Positions 9,041 through 18,314 of a stretch of DNA of 36,227 bases are shown here, piece by piece. Each line of letters starts with the position of its first letter. Positions within the stretch are counted from its first letter, which is position 1. A program made the position numbers and the translations under genes. Source of the DNA: Fibrobacter sp. (GTDB taxonomy: Bacteria; Fibrobacterota; Chitinivibrionia; Chitinivibrionales; Chitinispirillaceae); the NCBI GenBank assembly GCA_012515615.1, contig JAAYYB010000197.1, positions 1-36,227 on the forward strand. Direction: 5' to 3'. The notes beneath the pieces were generated by a model. It was not told the origin of the DNA. It saw only the letters and a list, made by a program, of their open reading frames with translations, and ran no database searches.

Positions 9041-11263
9041 TCACCAGTTTTCAATCTCTTCCTCCACTTCCGTCTCTACTCCCGTTTCGCAAAGCATCTC
9101 CAGAAATCTCCTCACTTCTTCGACAGATTCCACATTGAAGTCTGCCTTGGAGGAGCCTATACCCACTTTAATCGAGAAGCTGTTTTTCGGCAGACTTGAA
9201 AACAGATCCTCATCTGTAACATCATCACCAGCTGCCAAAACCATATCCCATGAGCCTTTTTCCACAATCTTCATCGCGGCAGTCCCCTTGTTGATTCCAG
9301 CATTTTTGATTTCTATCACCCGATTTCCCTGCATTACCCCCAGATTGAGATTTGACACAAGGTGAATGAGCGCATCCATCAGTTCCCTTACTCTCAGAAA
9401 AGCCAGTTCAGGATCAGCATTTCTGTAATGGAAAGCAAGAGAATACTCTTTTTCCTCAAGCAGCGCTCCCGGGGTCCTGTCTGCAAAGAGCTCAAGTATT
9501 GGCCACAATTCATCTTTCCATTTATTCTGCTGGGACACTGTGGTACTCCAGTCGTCCCCGGGTTCTTTTATCCATACCCCGTGTTCTGCACAAAGTGTAA
9601 TACCGGTTTCTGCAAACCAGCGATCAAGTGAACGTCTATCTCTCCCGCTTACAATTGCCACTTTCCGTCCCTTTATGGAATTAAGTCTTCGGAGCAGATC
9701 AATCAGCCCTGGATCAGGAACTGCCTTTTCCGGTTTATCGGCAAAGGGAACCAATGTCCCATCATAATCAAGCAGGAAAAGGACACTGAGGGCCCGGCTG
9801 TATTTTGATCTGATTGTTCTACAGTCCGATTCTGTCAATTTTTTACACTGCAGGTTCTCCCTTAACGCCCGTGCCTGTTCAAGTTTATCGATAAAATCGT
9901 ATGCCCACCGATGCACATCATAGCGGATCAGACGCCTTTGCATGCACATTATTCTATATTTCTGCTCATCTACGGGCATTTCAAGTGCGACCCTAAGGGC
10001 CTCAGCAATCTCCTCTTTGTTGTTTGGATTCACAATGATTGCCTCTCCCATTTCCTTTGCCGCACCAGCCATTTCACTAAGGATCAACACACCGGTTTTA
10101 TCCTGCTTTGTTGCTATATATTCTTTTGCCACCAGATTCATTCCATCACGTAGCGGAGTCACAAGGGCAACGTCACAGGAATGGTAAAGTGCTGCAAGAG
10201 TCGGGAACGGAAGAGACCTGTAGAGATTAAGCACCGGCGCCCAGCCAATTGTTCCGTGCCGCCCGTTAATGCTTCCGATCATCTCGTTCATATCTTTTTT
10301 AAGCTGTTTATAAGAGTCAACAGATGTCCTTGACGGAACCGCAACAAGTATGAGTGTCACTTTTTCCTTCATACTAGGATTTTGGCTAAGAAAGAGGTCA
10401 AATGCCTCCAGCCTCTGAATGATCCCTTTGGTATAATCAAGTCTCTCGATTGCGATTATAAGAGAGCGGTTGCCTGTTTTACGCCTGATAGATTTCTCCT
10501 CTTTCTGCACCTCAGGCATCAGGCCTACTTCGGAAAATCTCTTGTAATCTATTCCCATAGGGAATACATCAGCCTTTAAAATTCGGTTATGGCAACTTAT
10601 CTGGCTGAAAGTATTATCATACCCCAGCAATCTTCTTACGCTGTTAAGGAAATGGCGGATATAGTCATATGTATGAAAACCTATCAGATCTGCCCCCAGA
10701 AGCCCCTCCAGTACCTCTTTACGCCATGGCAGAAGACGAAATATCTCCAGGGAAGGAAAAGGTATGTGAAGAAAGAAGCCGATGCCAGAATCTGGTAATT
10801 GCTTTCTAAGAATAGCCGGAAGAAGCATCAACTGGTAATCATGAACCCAGATAAGATCATTTTTAGTGGCTATAGACAGAACCGCTTCTGCAAAAAGTGT
10901 ATTAACATGCACATAAGAAGACCAGAAATCGGGCTGAAAAAAGGTATGCTGGGGAAAATAGTGGAAAAGCGGCCAGATTGTCTTGTTTGAAAAACCATAG
11001 TAGAACTTCTCAACATCACTGCGGGTTATATAAACCGGCACACAGTTTTTTTCTGACAGATTCTGACGAATCTCTGCTTTTTCAGACTGATTCATGTGCT
11101 CACTGCTCAGTCCGGGCCAGCCGATCCAGAGACATTCATTGTCCTGATGAAAAGCATCAAGTCCGGTGGCAAGTCCACCGGTACTGTTGATGTAATGAAT
11201 CCCACCTTTTTTCTTTTCCACAGTCGTGGGCAAACGGTTTGAAACGAGAATTATCCGTTGCAT
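9041..11263 (-). CDS. otsAB: bifunctional trehalose-6-phosphate synthase/phosphatase (OtsA-OtsB fusion)
   Basis: A 740-residue fusion making trehalose from UDP-glucose and glucose-6-phosphate through trehalose-6-phosphate. Residues 1 to about 480 are a GT20 synthase: VSNRLP start, GGLATGL glycine loop, WVHDYQLMLLP, HIPFPSLEIFR, RLDYTKGI and PLRDGMNLVAKEYIA. From about 490 a HAD phosphatase follows: motif I LLDYDGTL with the nucleophile Asp, IVSGRDR (motif II), and AAGDDVTDEDLF (motif III/IV). Both halves look complete, so the protein should carry out both steps. Both domains fused in one bacterial chain is found in several phyla and resembles the plant/yeast layout. Likely first gene of a two-gene unit with the GH15 enzyme. 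The start ATG has only a weak GGTGG site. Confidence 0.95.
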   Translation of the reverse strand: MQRIILVSNRLPTTVEKKKGGIHYINSTGGLATGLDAFHQDNECLWIGWPGLSSEHMNQSEKAEIRQNLSEKNCVPVYITRSDVEKFYYGFSNKTIWPLFHYFPQHTFFQPDFWSSYVHVNTLFAEAVLSIATKNDLIWVHDYQLMLLPAILRKQLPDSGIGFFLHIPFPSLEIFRLLPWRKEVLEGLLGADLIGFHTYDYIRHFLNSVRRLLGYDNTFSQISCHNRILKADVFPMGIDYKRFSEVGLMPEVQKEEKSIRRKTGNRSLIIAIERLDYTKGIIQRLEAFDLFLSQNPSMKEKVTLILVAVPSRTSVDSYKQLKKDMNEMIGSINGRHGTIGWAPVLNLYRSLPFPTLAALYHSCDVALVTPLRDGMNLVAKEYIATKQDKTGVLILSEMAGAAKEMGEAIIVNPNNKEEIAEALRVALEMPVDEQKYRIMCMQRRLIRYDVHRWAYDFIDKLEQARALRENLQCKKLTESDCRTIRSKYSRALSVLFLLDYDGTLVPFADKPEKAVPDPGLIDLLRRLNSIKGRKVAIVSGRDRRSLDRWFAETGITLCAEHGVWIKEPGDDWSTTVSQQNKWKDELWPILELFADRTPGALLEEKEYSLAFHYRNADPELAFLRVRELMDALIHLVSNLNLGVMQGNRVIEIKNAGINKGTAAMKIVEKGSWDMVLAAGDDVTDEDLFSSLPKNSFSIKVGIGSSKADFNVESVEEVRRFLEMLCETGVETEVEEEIENW

Positions 11264-11960
11264 AATATACCACCACAGGATTTTTAGATGAATAAACTAA
11301 GAGGAAATAGATCCCGCTATTACAGGTAAAGAAATAAAGACTTTTGCCGTAGTATTATTAATATATTAATTATACAACTGAGGATCAACCCAAAGTTTGA
11401 TGGATCTCTCACCATAACATTTGTTATTCTTTATTATTTTATTTGGTATAAATGATTTATCAGAAATCATAGAACTCCTGAATGCCAAACCACAATGTTA
11501 AAAAGGATATAAAGCAGAATGAAAACCCGCCTGTATCAAAAACCACTCATACTGAGTATCGAAGTTTAGCAATGAAAGTTTTCACCCTTCGTCTTTAAAC
11601 TCAGAATGAGTGGGAGGAATCATATAAAGGTACCTCATAAAATTCATTTCCCGCTACGGCCAGCCTCCCTTGAAAACTGAACATTTAGAGGTACCATTAA
11701 TCGGTTCCATCCAGTTTGTAAAACGCCGGCTGTTTAATCATTTTTTCTTTTACAACTCTTACCAACTATATTATAATAGACAAAAGGCAAGTTGACCATA
11801 AATAGGAATCTATCATTCTCTACTTTGTTTTTAACACTAATTCAGCTTTTGAATATTATCTTCAGACAGCAGACTGCCTTATTAGACATGCATTCAGGAG
11901 ATTTATTCATACGGCTGAAAGACCGAATATGAAAAAATATACGTCGCCGGGAAAATCAGG
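11264..11960. other. 697-bp divergent intergenic region
   Basis: It separates the divergently transcribed otsAB and TMTC-like genes and should hold both promoters. It is AT-rich near otsAB (11340-11460). I see the inverted repeat at 11543-11613 and a pair GGTACCTC (about 11630) and GAGGTACC (about 11688). I see no protein-like frame. Confidence 0.5.
11543..11613. repeat. 15-bp inverted repeat in the intergenic region
   Basis: CCACTCATACTGAGT (11543-11557) and ACTCAGAATGAGTGG (11599-11613) are inverted repeats with one mismatch and a 41-nt spacer. There is no T-run after the stem on the plus strand, so it is not a standard terminator. It could be an operator, a structured leader or RNA, or a small palindromic element. 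Confidence 0.5.
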
Positions 11961-14036
11961 GTGCAGGAATCAATTGAGAGCCATGAAACGCTTCAACCGG
12001 AAAGCAGATATCGCCTATTTTCCTCTTTAACTTTGAAGTTTATCGTTATTCTATCTGCCTTTTTTGTGTACAGCAATTCAATCCACCTCCCATTCATATT
12101 CGACGACGAATTCTCGATTATAAAAAACGTTTCCATACGGGAGCCGTAGTCTCTCAAGAGCATCTTTGATACACCCGGTCAGGGAAATCCGGTACAGGGG
12201 AGGCCACTATTAAACCTCTCTTTTGCACTCAATTACGCAATAGGAAAACTAAATCCCTCCGGATATCATATTGTCAATATCTTGACACATCTTATTACAG
12301 CTATACTGGTTTTCAGTATCTTAGACAGGACATTCAATTCCGGCTCATCAGGTATTCGGTTAAAACGTGATTCCGTATTTATCGCTTTTTCAGTTTCTCT
12401 CCTCTGGGCGGTTCACCCCCTGACAACTTCTGCGGTTTCCTATATAACACAGAGAGCCGAGTCTCTTGTCTCGATGTTTTATCTGCTGACGATATACTGT
12501 GTAATCAGATCATCCTCGGCGACCGGAAAAATGTTTTCAACAATCTGGTGTATTGCCGCCGTGGCCGCATGCAGTTTTGGAATGGCATCTAAAGAGGTAA
12601 TGATCTCTGCTCCGTTTATCATCTTCATTTACGATTCTCTTTTTCTATCATCGGGGATGAAAGATGCCCTGAAGCGCAGGGGGCCACTTTACGGAATGCT
12701 TGTGCTTACCTGCGGCATTCTTATTTGTAATGCTATCGATGCCGGGGGGAGAGGCGGAACTGCTGGATTTGATACTGACATTACCAGAGAAGCGGGTTAT
12801 ATCCTTACTCAATCCAGGGCTTTTATCCGGTATCTATTGCTTAGTTACTGGCCCTCAGATTTGGTATTTGACTACGGGACAAGCCTGAACAGAACCGTCA
12901 GTGAAATCTGGCCTTTTCTAATATTGTCTATTGCTATTGTGGTCAATGAAATTGGCGTGCTTTTTTACAAACCCCGGGTCGCATTCGTCGGTTTGTTTGT
13001 TTTTGCTGTTCTTGCACCCAGCTCCAGCATTATCCCTGTAAAGACACAGACAATCGCTGAACACCGGATTTACCTTTCCCTTTCAGCTGTAATTTTGTTT
13101 ACAGTTCTGGCCTTACACCATGCATGGGAACCGATCGAAAAGAGAATAAAAAAATCCTATCAAATTACAGGAGCCCTGCTCCTTATCCTCATTACTGCGA
13201 CAATACTGGGCTACATGACAATCCTGCGGAACAGAGATTACAGAAGCGAGCTTGCTATCTGGACCGATACCACAAAGAAATTACCGGAAAATGCCCGCGC
13301 CTGGATGTATACAGGTACAGCTCTTCTTAATCAAAATCAGGGTAACCCTTCAGAAAAAGAGGTTCTCGAGGCGATAGCGATGCTTAATCAGGCAGTCGCA
13401 CGGGACCCTTCTTATGTGTTATCTTACGCCAATAGAGGGCTTGCCTTTTACAAGGCAAAACGATATGAAGAGGCTCTCAGGGACTACGACAAAGCAGTAT
13501 CGATGAACCTTAACAAGGCTGAGTTATTCAATAACCGTGGCATACTTCATGGTGAGACAGGAAATACTCTTAATGCGCTGAAAGACTTTACAGCCGCCGT
13601 AAAAATCGATCCACAGTTCGCACTTGCCCATAGTAATCTTGGATCAGCCTCTGCAGCACTGGCAAATGATTATATGAACCGTGGTGAAGAAGAGAATGCG
13701 GTACGGGAATTTAAAAATGCAATCCACAATTTTTCAAATGCGCTGAAATTTGATTCCTCTATGGTAAAGGCATTTAAAGGAAGAGCCGCGGCGTATTCCA
13801 TGGTGGGAATGCATAAGGAAGCCGCGGATGACTGCTCGAGGATAATAAGTATCAGCCCCTCCAGTTCCGATGCATTTCTGGACCGCGCAATATGTCATTA
13901 TAATCTCGGTAAATACCATGAGGCGTGGCAGGACATCGAGAACGGGAAAAAACTGGGAGGCCTGCCAAACCCGGAGTTTATCATGATGGTTGCAAAAGAG
14001 GCGGGTCTGGCAGGAAACGGTATCGAGAATAGATAA
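11961..14036 (+). pseudogene. TMTC-like polytopic membrane glycosyltransferase with TPRs, split by an in-frame TAG
   Basis: Taken with its internal stop this is a 691-codon frame. The first 62 codons give a membrane segment and FDDEFSIIKN, the acidic loop typical of GT-C enzymes of the DUF1736/TMTC (O-mannosyltransferase-like) group. A TAG stands at 12147-12149. The same frame then continues with GRPLLNLSFALNYAIGKLNP and HPLTTSAVSYITQRAESL, both typical of the family, about ten hydrophobic segments, and TPRs from about residue 444 to the end. Protein-like sequence crosses the stop without a frame change, so it is a point nonsense mutation, a sequencing error, or a read-through codon. The start is uncertain: GTG 11961 is the longest choice, and no in-frame ATG precedes the stop. 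If the gene is dead, the loss must be recent because I see no other lesion. It is convergent with exbD, with 3 bp between stops. Confidence 0.75.
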
Positions 14037-14039
14037 AAG

Positions 14040-14816
14040 CTACACTCTGAGCTGTGCAATTGAAATATCGGTGTACGATGACTGGCGCGCCTTATCCATT
14101 ACCTGCACGAGCTTATCATATAGTACCTTGTCTTCTGCTGCGATAGTAATCCTGTTTATGTCTTCTGCACCTTTATACATCTCTTTAACTTTAAACAGGT
14201 ACTTCTGAAGATCATCGTAGGCAGAAAGCGGCCTGAGCTGAAACTGAGAATTGTTTTTTACAACAATCATCCTTGACGGCTCTGAAACGGTGAATAAAGT
14301 GTCGCCCTTTCTCACCTTTTCTACGGATTCATTCTTATTGTTGACCAAAAGCTCATTATGCTCAGTATAGAGTCGATTCAGGATTCTACGGTTTTCATCA
14401 CAGACGTAAAGTAGTATCTCGTGTCGTTCACCGATCTCAAGGGGTCTTCTGTTTCCGGGGTGAATTGGTTGTTTATCGTTTGTGAATTCAACCGTTACTT
14501 CAGACCTGTCATCACGGGTTATATAATTGTGAAATTCCCGGTAATAAATCGATGGCAGGAATCCTCCGCTGCTTCCAAGTGTCAAAACAGAATCGGTCAG
14601 AATGACTGTAAGCTGAAGCTTCCTGGTTTCATCCTGCAGGCCTTTTTCTTTTACAGGTGAAGTATTGACCCCGCCCTCGGGCAAACTGATATCTATAACA
14701 GATATTCTGGCAAATTCTGAAGAAACAAGAAGGACAGGAATAAGTACCACCATGAGATTCATGACCGGCTTGAGGTCCAGGTCTATTCCAGCAGAGAGTT
14801 TTTTCTTTAAACGCAT
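14040..14816 (-). CDS. ExbD/TolR-like biopolymer transport protein, extended
   Basis: A 258-residue protein with a short basic cytoplasmic N-terminus, one membrane span (LKPVMNLMVVLIPVLLVSS) in the place where ExbD/TolR have their proton-channel helix, and a long periplasmic part. ExbD/TolR proteins pair with ExbB/TolQ and use the proton motive force to energise outer-membrane transport or envelope integrity. Usual length is about 140 residues, so this one is much longer. The usual membrane Asp appears shifted to just before the span (IDLDLKP), which I cannot resolve by eye. No ExbB partner is adjacent. A very good Shine-Dalgarno (GAGGAGGAG just upstream of ATG) fixes the start. The middle (about 80-190) is poorly conserved in my reading. 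Confidence 0.7.
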   Translation of the reverse strand: MRLKKKLSAGIDLDLKPVMNLMVVLIPVLLVSSEFARISVIDISLPEGGVNTSPVKEKGLQDETRKLQLTVILTDSVLTLGSSGGFLPSIYYREFHNYITRDDRSEVTVEFTNDKQPIHPGNRRPLEIGERHEILLYVCDENRRILNRLYTEHNELLVNNKNESVEKVRKGDTLFTVSEPSRMIVVKNNSQFQLRPLSAYDDLQKYLFKVKEMYKGAEDINRITIAAEDKVLYDKLVQVMDKARQSSYTDISIAQLRV

Positions 14817-15027
14817 AGCTCCTCCTCAGCTTTTGGGTTTCAGGCATGTTCTCATAGGGAAAACGAATGCGGGAATAAAATTGTTACACGATGAGTAATT
14901 TTAGTGTCAACACATCTACTGATCAGTTCTTCATCGCAAGCCAACCTGCAAAAATCCCGACAGATACACCCGTTCTATTCAACAAATTTTCTTCCGGTCT
15001 TACTCAACCTTACTTATCTTGTAATAC

Positions 15028-16047
15028 ATGGACAATAACAAGCTGATTCATCCGCACGATAAGTTTTTCAAAGATGCATTCAGCCGCATAAATGTGATAC
15101 GAAGCTTTGTTGAGTACTACCTATTCCCGGAAGACAAAGCGATTATTGATCCTTTAACCCTGGAAGCAGTGAGGGACACCCACATCAATCCTGAACTGCA
15201 GGAATTATTCTCTGATATGGTGTATGCGGGTTTAACGCCCGATGGATCAGAACGTGTCTATCTTCTATTTGAGCATAAAAGCTATCCTGATCGCAGAGTC
15301 GGAGTACAGCTGCAGGAAAATATTGCTATGGTACTCCAGTATCATCAGAGACAACACGGCAGAGAAAGTATCCCGATCGTTTTATCCATAGTAATAGGGC
15401 TGGGTCAATCAGTATGGGATACAGGAATCCAGCCAGTCTACCACTTTGTCCCTTACGAAAAGCATAGGCGTATTTTTCCTGATCTTCAATTTACCGTTAT
15501 CGACCTCTCCGCAATTACAAATGACCAGATCAGGGGGGTTGCTTATCTCAGGATTCTTTTTCTTACCCTCAAATATATCCATAATCCCGGATTGCCTGAG
15601 AAAATCAAGGATATAATCGTAATATTTAAGGAGCTCAATGATGATCCTGAGGCCCCCGAGTATTTTAAAGTACTAATGAAATACCTGGAGGGGACTACAA
15701 AGGAGAACCTGTTTCTTAAGTTACAGGATAAGATAAAGAGAACCCTGAATGAAGGGGGCGACCAGATGTCCAGGTTACTTGAAGGCGTTTTAGAGGATAT
15801 CATTAAAAAACGATTAGAGGAAACTGCTGCTAAAAGCAGGCAGGAAGGTTGGCGGGAGGGACTGAAAATAGGAGAAGAAAGAGGAATTAAACAGGGCATA
15901 GAGAAGGAAAAGAGAATCAGCACTTTGGAAATTGCAGGCAGGATGATTTCTAATGGTTTGAATGATGAAATTACCAGTAAGGTTACCGGTCTTACTCTGC
16001 AACAAGTACAAAAGCTGCGAAATGGTGGGGGGGCACAAGGAATGTGA
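15028..16047 (+). CDS. Rpn-family recombination-promoting nuclease / putative transposase (PD-(D/E)XK)
   Basis: A 339-residue protein of the Rpn (Transposase_31-like) family, DNA endonucleases that promote RecA-independent recombination in E. coli. The N-terminal HDKFFKDAF motif is diagnostic. A PD-(D/E)XK core is visible: Asp63 (FSDMVY) and Glu82-x-Lys84 (LLFEHKSYPD), followed by a helix with QLQENIAMVLQY. The C-terminal part (about 245-300) is strongly charged, with repeated RxEG/IxxG-type residues, as is usual for the family, and ends in a small helix-turn segment (ITSKVTGLTLQQVQKL). No clear Shine-Dalgarno precedes ATG 15028. A short second copy of codons about 191-221 follows at 16159-16251. 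Rpn genes are multi-copy and spread between genomes, so transfer is likely. Confidence 0.88.
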   Translation: MDNNKLIHPHDKFFKDAFSRINVIRSFVEYYLFPEDKAIIDPLTLEAVRDTHINPELQELFSDMVYAGLTPDGSERVYLLFEHKSYPDRRVGVQLQENIAMVLQYHQRQHGRESIPIVLSIVIGLGQSVWDTGIQPVYHFVPYEKHRRIFPDLQFTVIDLSAITNDQIRGVAYLRILFLTLKYIHNPGLPEKIKDIIVIFKELNDDPEAPEYFKVLMKYLEGTTKENLFLKLQDKIKRTLNEGGDQMSRLLEGVLEDIIKKRLEETAAKSRQEGWREGLKIGEERGIKQGIEKEKRISTLEIAGRMISNGLNDEITSKVTGLTLQQVQKLRNGGGAQGM

Positions 16048-16067
16048 CCCAAAGAGATGTTGAGGTT

Positions 16068-16165
16068 ATCAGGCATCTGCTTCTGTTTTCTCTGCATCTC
16101 CGGCGATAACGTCACTTCGCGGAATGAATCGTTTGTCGGAACGGATCAGAGGCATACTATTAAAG
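16068..16165 (+). repeat. 98-bp dispersed repeat, copy 1 (next to the Rpn gene)
   Basis: This stretch matches 18646-18743 almost base for base over 98 bp (roughly 8 differences by eye). It starts about 20 bp after the Rpn stop codon and ends as the Rpn remnant begins. Shared landmarks include CTTCTGTTTTCTCTGCATCT and CGCGGAATGAATCGTTTGTC. I know no function. Both copies are in the same orientation. Confidence 0.85.
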
Positions 16166-16251
16166 ATATAATCGTAATACTAAGGGAGCTCGATGATGAT
16201 CCTGAAGCCCCCGAGTATTTTGAAGTACTGATAAACTACCTGCAGGGGGAG
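16159..16251 (+). pseudogene. remnant of a second Rpn-family gene (about 31 codons)
   Basis: The translation IKDIIVILRELDDDPEAPEY followed by FEVLINYLQGE matches residues about 191-221 of the intact Rpn protein (IKDIIVIFKELNDDPEAPEY...) with a handful of substitutions; the DNA at 15603-15690 is also clearly similar. No start, nuclease core or C-terminus is present. It is either the scar of an adjacent Rpn copy or a partial tandem duplication. The differences suggest an independent or older paralogue. Confidence 0.8.
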
Positions 16252-16344
16252 ACTTTTTTCAGCCAAAACACTTTTTCCCGTAAAGAAAAAGCAAACGCCC
16301 CGTGGGTGAGTCGCAAAATGTATTCAGTCAAACGATTCAACGGA

Positions 16345-17280
16345 TTAGAAACCTGAATTCGTAAATGCCCGTAACTTTGGTATCAATTCCCTGATATACA
16401 TAGGAATGTATTCTTTGCAAAGGGCACTTCCGTGGGGCATTATCAGAACATCGGCTCTATCCCACAGAGGTGATGTATCCGGGAGTGGTTCCTCATTGAA
16501 TACATCCAGACCTGCACCGGCAAGAATTTTTTGATCAAGTGCCCACAAAAGATCTGATTCTCTGTAACAGTTTCCTCTGCCGATATTATAAAAATACGCC
16601 CCTTTTTTCATTACTGAAAACAAATCTCTGGAGAGCAGGTCCCTGTTTTCGTTTGTTCCGGGGAGCACTGTTACTATATGATCAGCTTTAGCAAGAACCT
16701 CCACAAGCTCTTCCGGCTGATGTATCGCGTCTGCATCCTTGTCAAGAAATGCATCATATGGGGAATGCTTTACACCAATTACCCGGCAGCCAAATTCTTT
16801 AAGCACATGGGCGCATTCTCTTGCAATGTTCCCATAACCGATTAAAACAACTGATTGTGAACCTAAACGGTTTGTGTTGCTGAGAACGTCACGATCCCAG
16901 ATATGTTGCTTCTGGTTTGACAAAAGAGCTGGAATTTTACGATTGAAGAATAGTATCATTCCAAGAAGTGATTCTGCCATAACCGGTCCATGAAATGAAC
17001 CGAAAAAGACCGGTATAGAATAAGCTGCGTTTTTCTCTATCCAGTCATGGCCGGCAGATGGAGTAAATATCGCCTTAAGAAGTGGTGCCTTCCGGTACCA
17101 CCCGGATAGAAATTTCCAGGTAATGCAGAGATGACAATCGTGAAGCTTTTCCTGTAGCTCTTCTGTTGTTTCACAGGTGTAAAATTTCCACTCCGGAAAA
17201 GTTTTTTCAAGCGTTAAGACCTGTTCCTTTTTGATACTGAAACCGGAAATGTCGTTATACAGGTAAATTGCAACGTTCAT
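16345..17280 (-). CDS. D-isomer-specific 2-hydroxyacid dehydrogenase family protein
   Basis: A 311-residue NAD(P)-dependent dehydrogenase. The N-terminal half is a substrate-domain flavodoxin-like fold; the Rossmann fold starts at VVLIGYGNIARECAHVLKEF. Catalytic residues of the family are visible: Arg in YNIGRGN, Glu in DVFNEEPLP and His in MPHGSA. It begins 5 bp after the DAHP synthase stop on the same strand, so the two are probably co-transcribed. Members reduce 2-keto acids or oxidise 2-hydroxyacids (phosphoglycerate, lactate, glyoxylate and others). The substrate cannot be read from sequence. It is shorter than SerA (no ACT domain), so serine synthesis is not a safe guess. Linkage to aroF/G hints at an aromatic keto acid. 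Confidence 0.82.
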   Translation of the reverse strand: MNVAIYLYNDISGFSIKKEQVLTLEKTFPEWKFYTCETTEELQEKLHDCHLCITWKFLSGWYRKAPLLKAIFTPSAGHDWIEKNAAYSIPVFFGSFHGPVMAESLLGMILFFNRKIPALLSNQKQHIWDRDVLSNTNRLGSQSVVLIGYGNIARECAHVLKEFGCRVIGVKHSPYDAFLDKDADAIHQPEELVEVLAKADHIVTVLPGTNENRDLLSRDLFSVMKKGAYFYNIGRGNCYRESDLLWALDQKILAGAGLDVFNEEPLPDTSPLWDRADVLIMPHGSALCKEYIPMYIRELIPKLRAFTNSGF

Positions 17281-17285
17281 CTTTA

Positions 17286-18314
17286 CTAACAGTTTTCTGC
17301 AATGTCATTAACTAAAACCACAGAGTCATCCCATCCGATACAAGGATCAGTGATTGATTTACCATAAATATTTGCATCCGATTTCTGATTACCTTCCTCG
17401 ATAAAACTCTCGATGAGGAATCCCTTTACAATAGTATTAAGCTGAGGAGCATATTTTCTGCTGCGAAGCACTTCCATACAGATACGGTGTTGTTCTTTGT
17501 AACGTCTTCCGGAATTATCGTGGTTTGAATCTATGAGTATCGCAGGATTTACAAGTTTTCTCCCCAGGTATTCATCTGCAATTGATATAAGGTCTTCGTG
17601 ATGATAATTGGGGATTGTTCGTCCATAGGGATCGATTGCTCCACGCAATATAAGATGAGCACAGGGGTTACCATCTGTTTTCACTTCCCAGCCGTTGTAG
17701 GAAAAAACATGAGGGCTTTGGGCTGCCATAATGGAATTAAGAGCTACCTTCATGTCTCCGCCAGTAGGATTTTTCATGCCAACAGGAATATCGAAACCGC
17801 TTGAAGTTAAGCGATGGGATTGATTTTCCACTGATCTGGCTCCTACTGCTACATAACTTATAACATCATCAAGATAGGGGTACATGTCAGGGTATAGCAT
17901 CTCATCGGCTGCCGTAAGACCCGATTCTGCGATCGCACGAATATGCATCCTGCGTATCGCCCGGATACCTTCTGCAATATTGGGACTCTTATGAGGATCT
18001 GGTTGATGTGCCATTCCCTTATAGCCTTGTCCGGTTGTTCTTGGCTTATTGGTATAAATTCTAGGTATGAGAATAATTTTCTCTTTTACTTTTTCCTGAA
18101 GAGAGGATAGTCTTGAGACGTAATCACAGACCGCATTTTCATCATGGGCACTGCATGGACCAATAATCAACAAAATACGGTTATCCTTATTCTCAAAAAC
18201 AGAACGGATTTGGTTATCCCGTTCTGTTTTAATGAGTTTGAGCCTGTCTGAAAATGGCTCACTAAGTTTTACCTCCTCAGAGGAGGGCAATTTTCGAATT
18301 TGTGTGAAAGACAT
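17286..18314 (-). CDS. 3-deoxy-7-phosphoheptulonate (DAHP) synthase, AroF/G/H type
   Basis: Catalyses phosphoenolpyruvate plus erythrose-4-phosphate to DAHP, the first step of the shikimate pathway. A 342-residue class I-alpha enzyme close to the usual 350. Motifs: LLIIGPCSAHDENAV, the PEP-binding RIYTNKPRTTGQGYKG, GARSVENQSHR, GMKNPTGG, LRGAIDPYGRTIPNYH and ILIDSNHDNSGRRYKEQ. I chose ATG 18314 (AGGA seven bases upstream) over the TTG at 18377, which lacks a ribosome binding site and would add 21 residues not typical of the family. The N-terminal region that carries feedback regulation in E. coli paralogues is present, but I cannot say which amino acid inhibits. Followed after 5 bp by a dehydrogenase gene. 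Confidence 0.93.
   Translation of the reverse strand: MSFTQIRKLPSSEEVKLSEPFSDRLKLIKTERDNQIRSVFENKDNRILLIIGPCSAHDENAVCDYVSRLSSLQEKVKEKIILIPRIYTNKPRTTGQGYKGMAHQPDPHKSPNIAEGIRAIRRMHIRAIAESGLTAADEMLYPDMYPYLDDVISYVAVGARSVENQSHRLTSSGFDIPVGMKNPTGGDMKVALNSIMAAQSPHVFSYNGWEVKTDGNPCAHLILRGAIDPYGRTIPNYHHEDLISIADEYLGRKLVNPAILIDSNHDNSGRRYKEQHRICMEVLRSRKYAPQLNTIVKGFLIESFIEEGNQKSDANIYGKSITDPCIGWDDSVVLVNDIAENC

Noticed and set aside
8873-9199. Plus-strand open frame of 108 codons overlapping the end of otsAB
   Set aside because: Half lies antisense to the phosphatase domain and the translation shows no protein-like pattern; starts without ribosome binding site.
15543-16115. Minus-strand open frame of 190 codons antisense to the Rpn gene
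   Set aside because: It is antisense to a well-supported Rpn gene, is rich in Ser/Phe/Pro from reverse reading of charged helices, and has no ribosome binding site.
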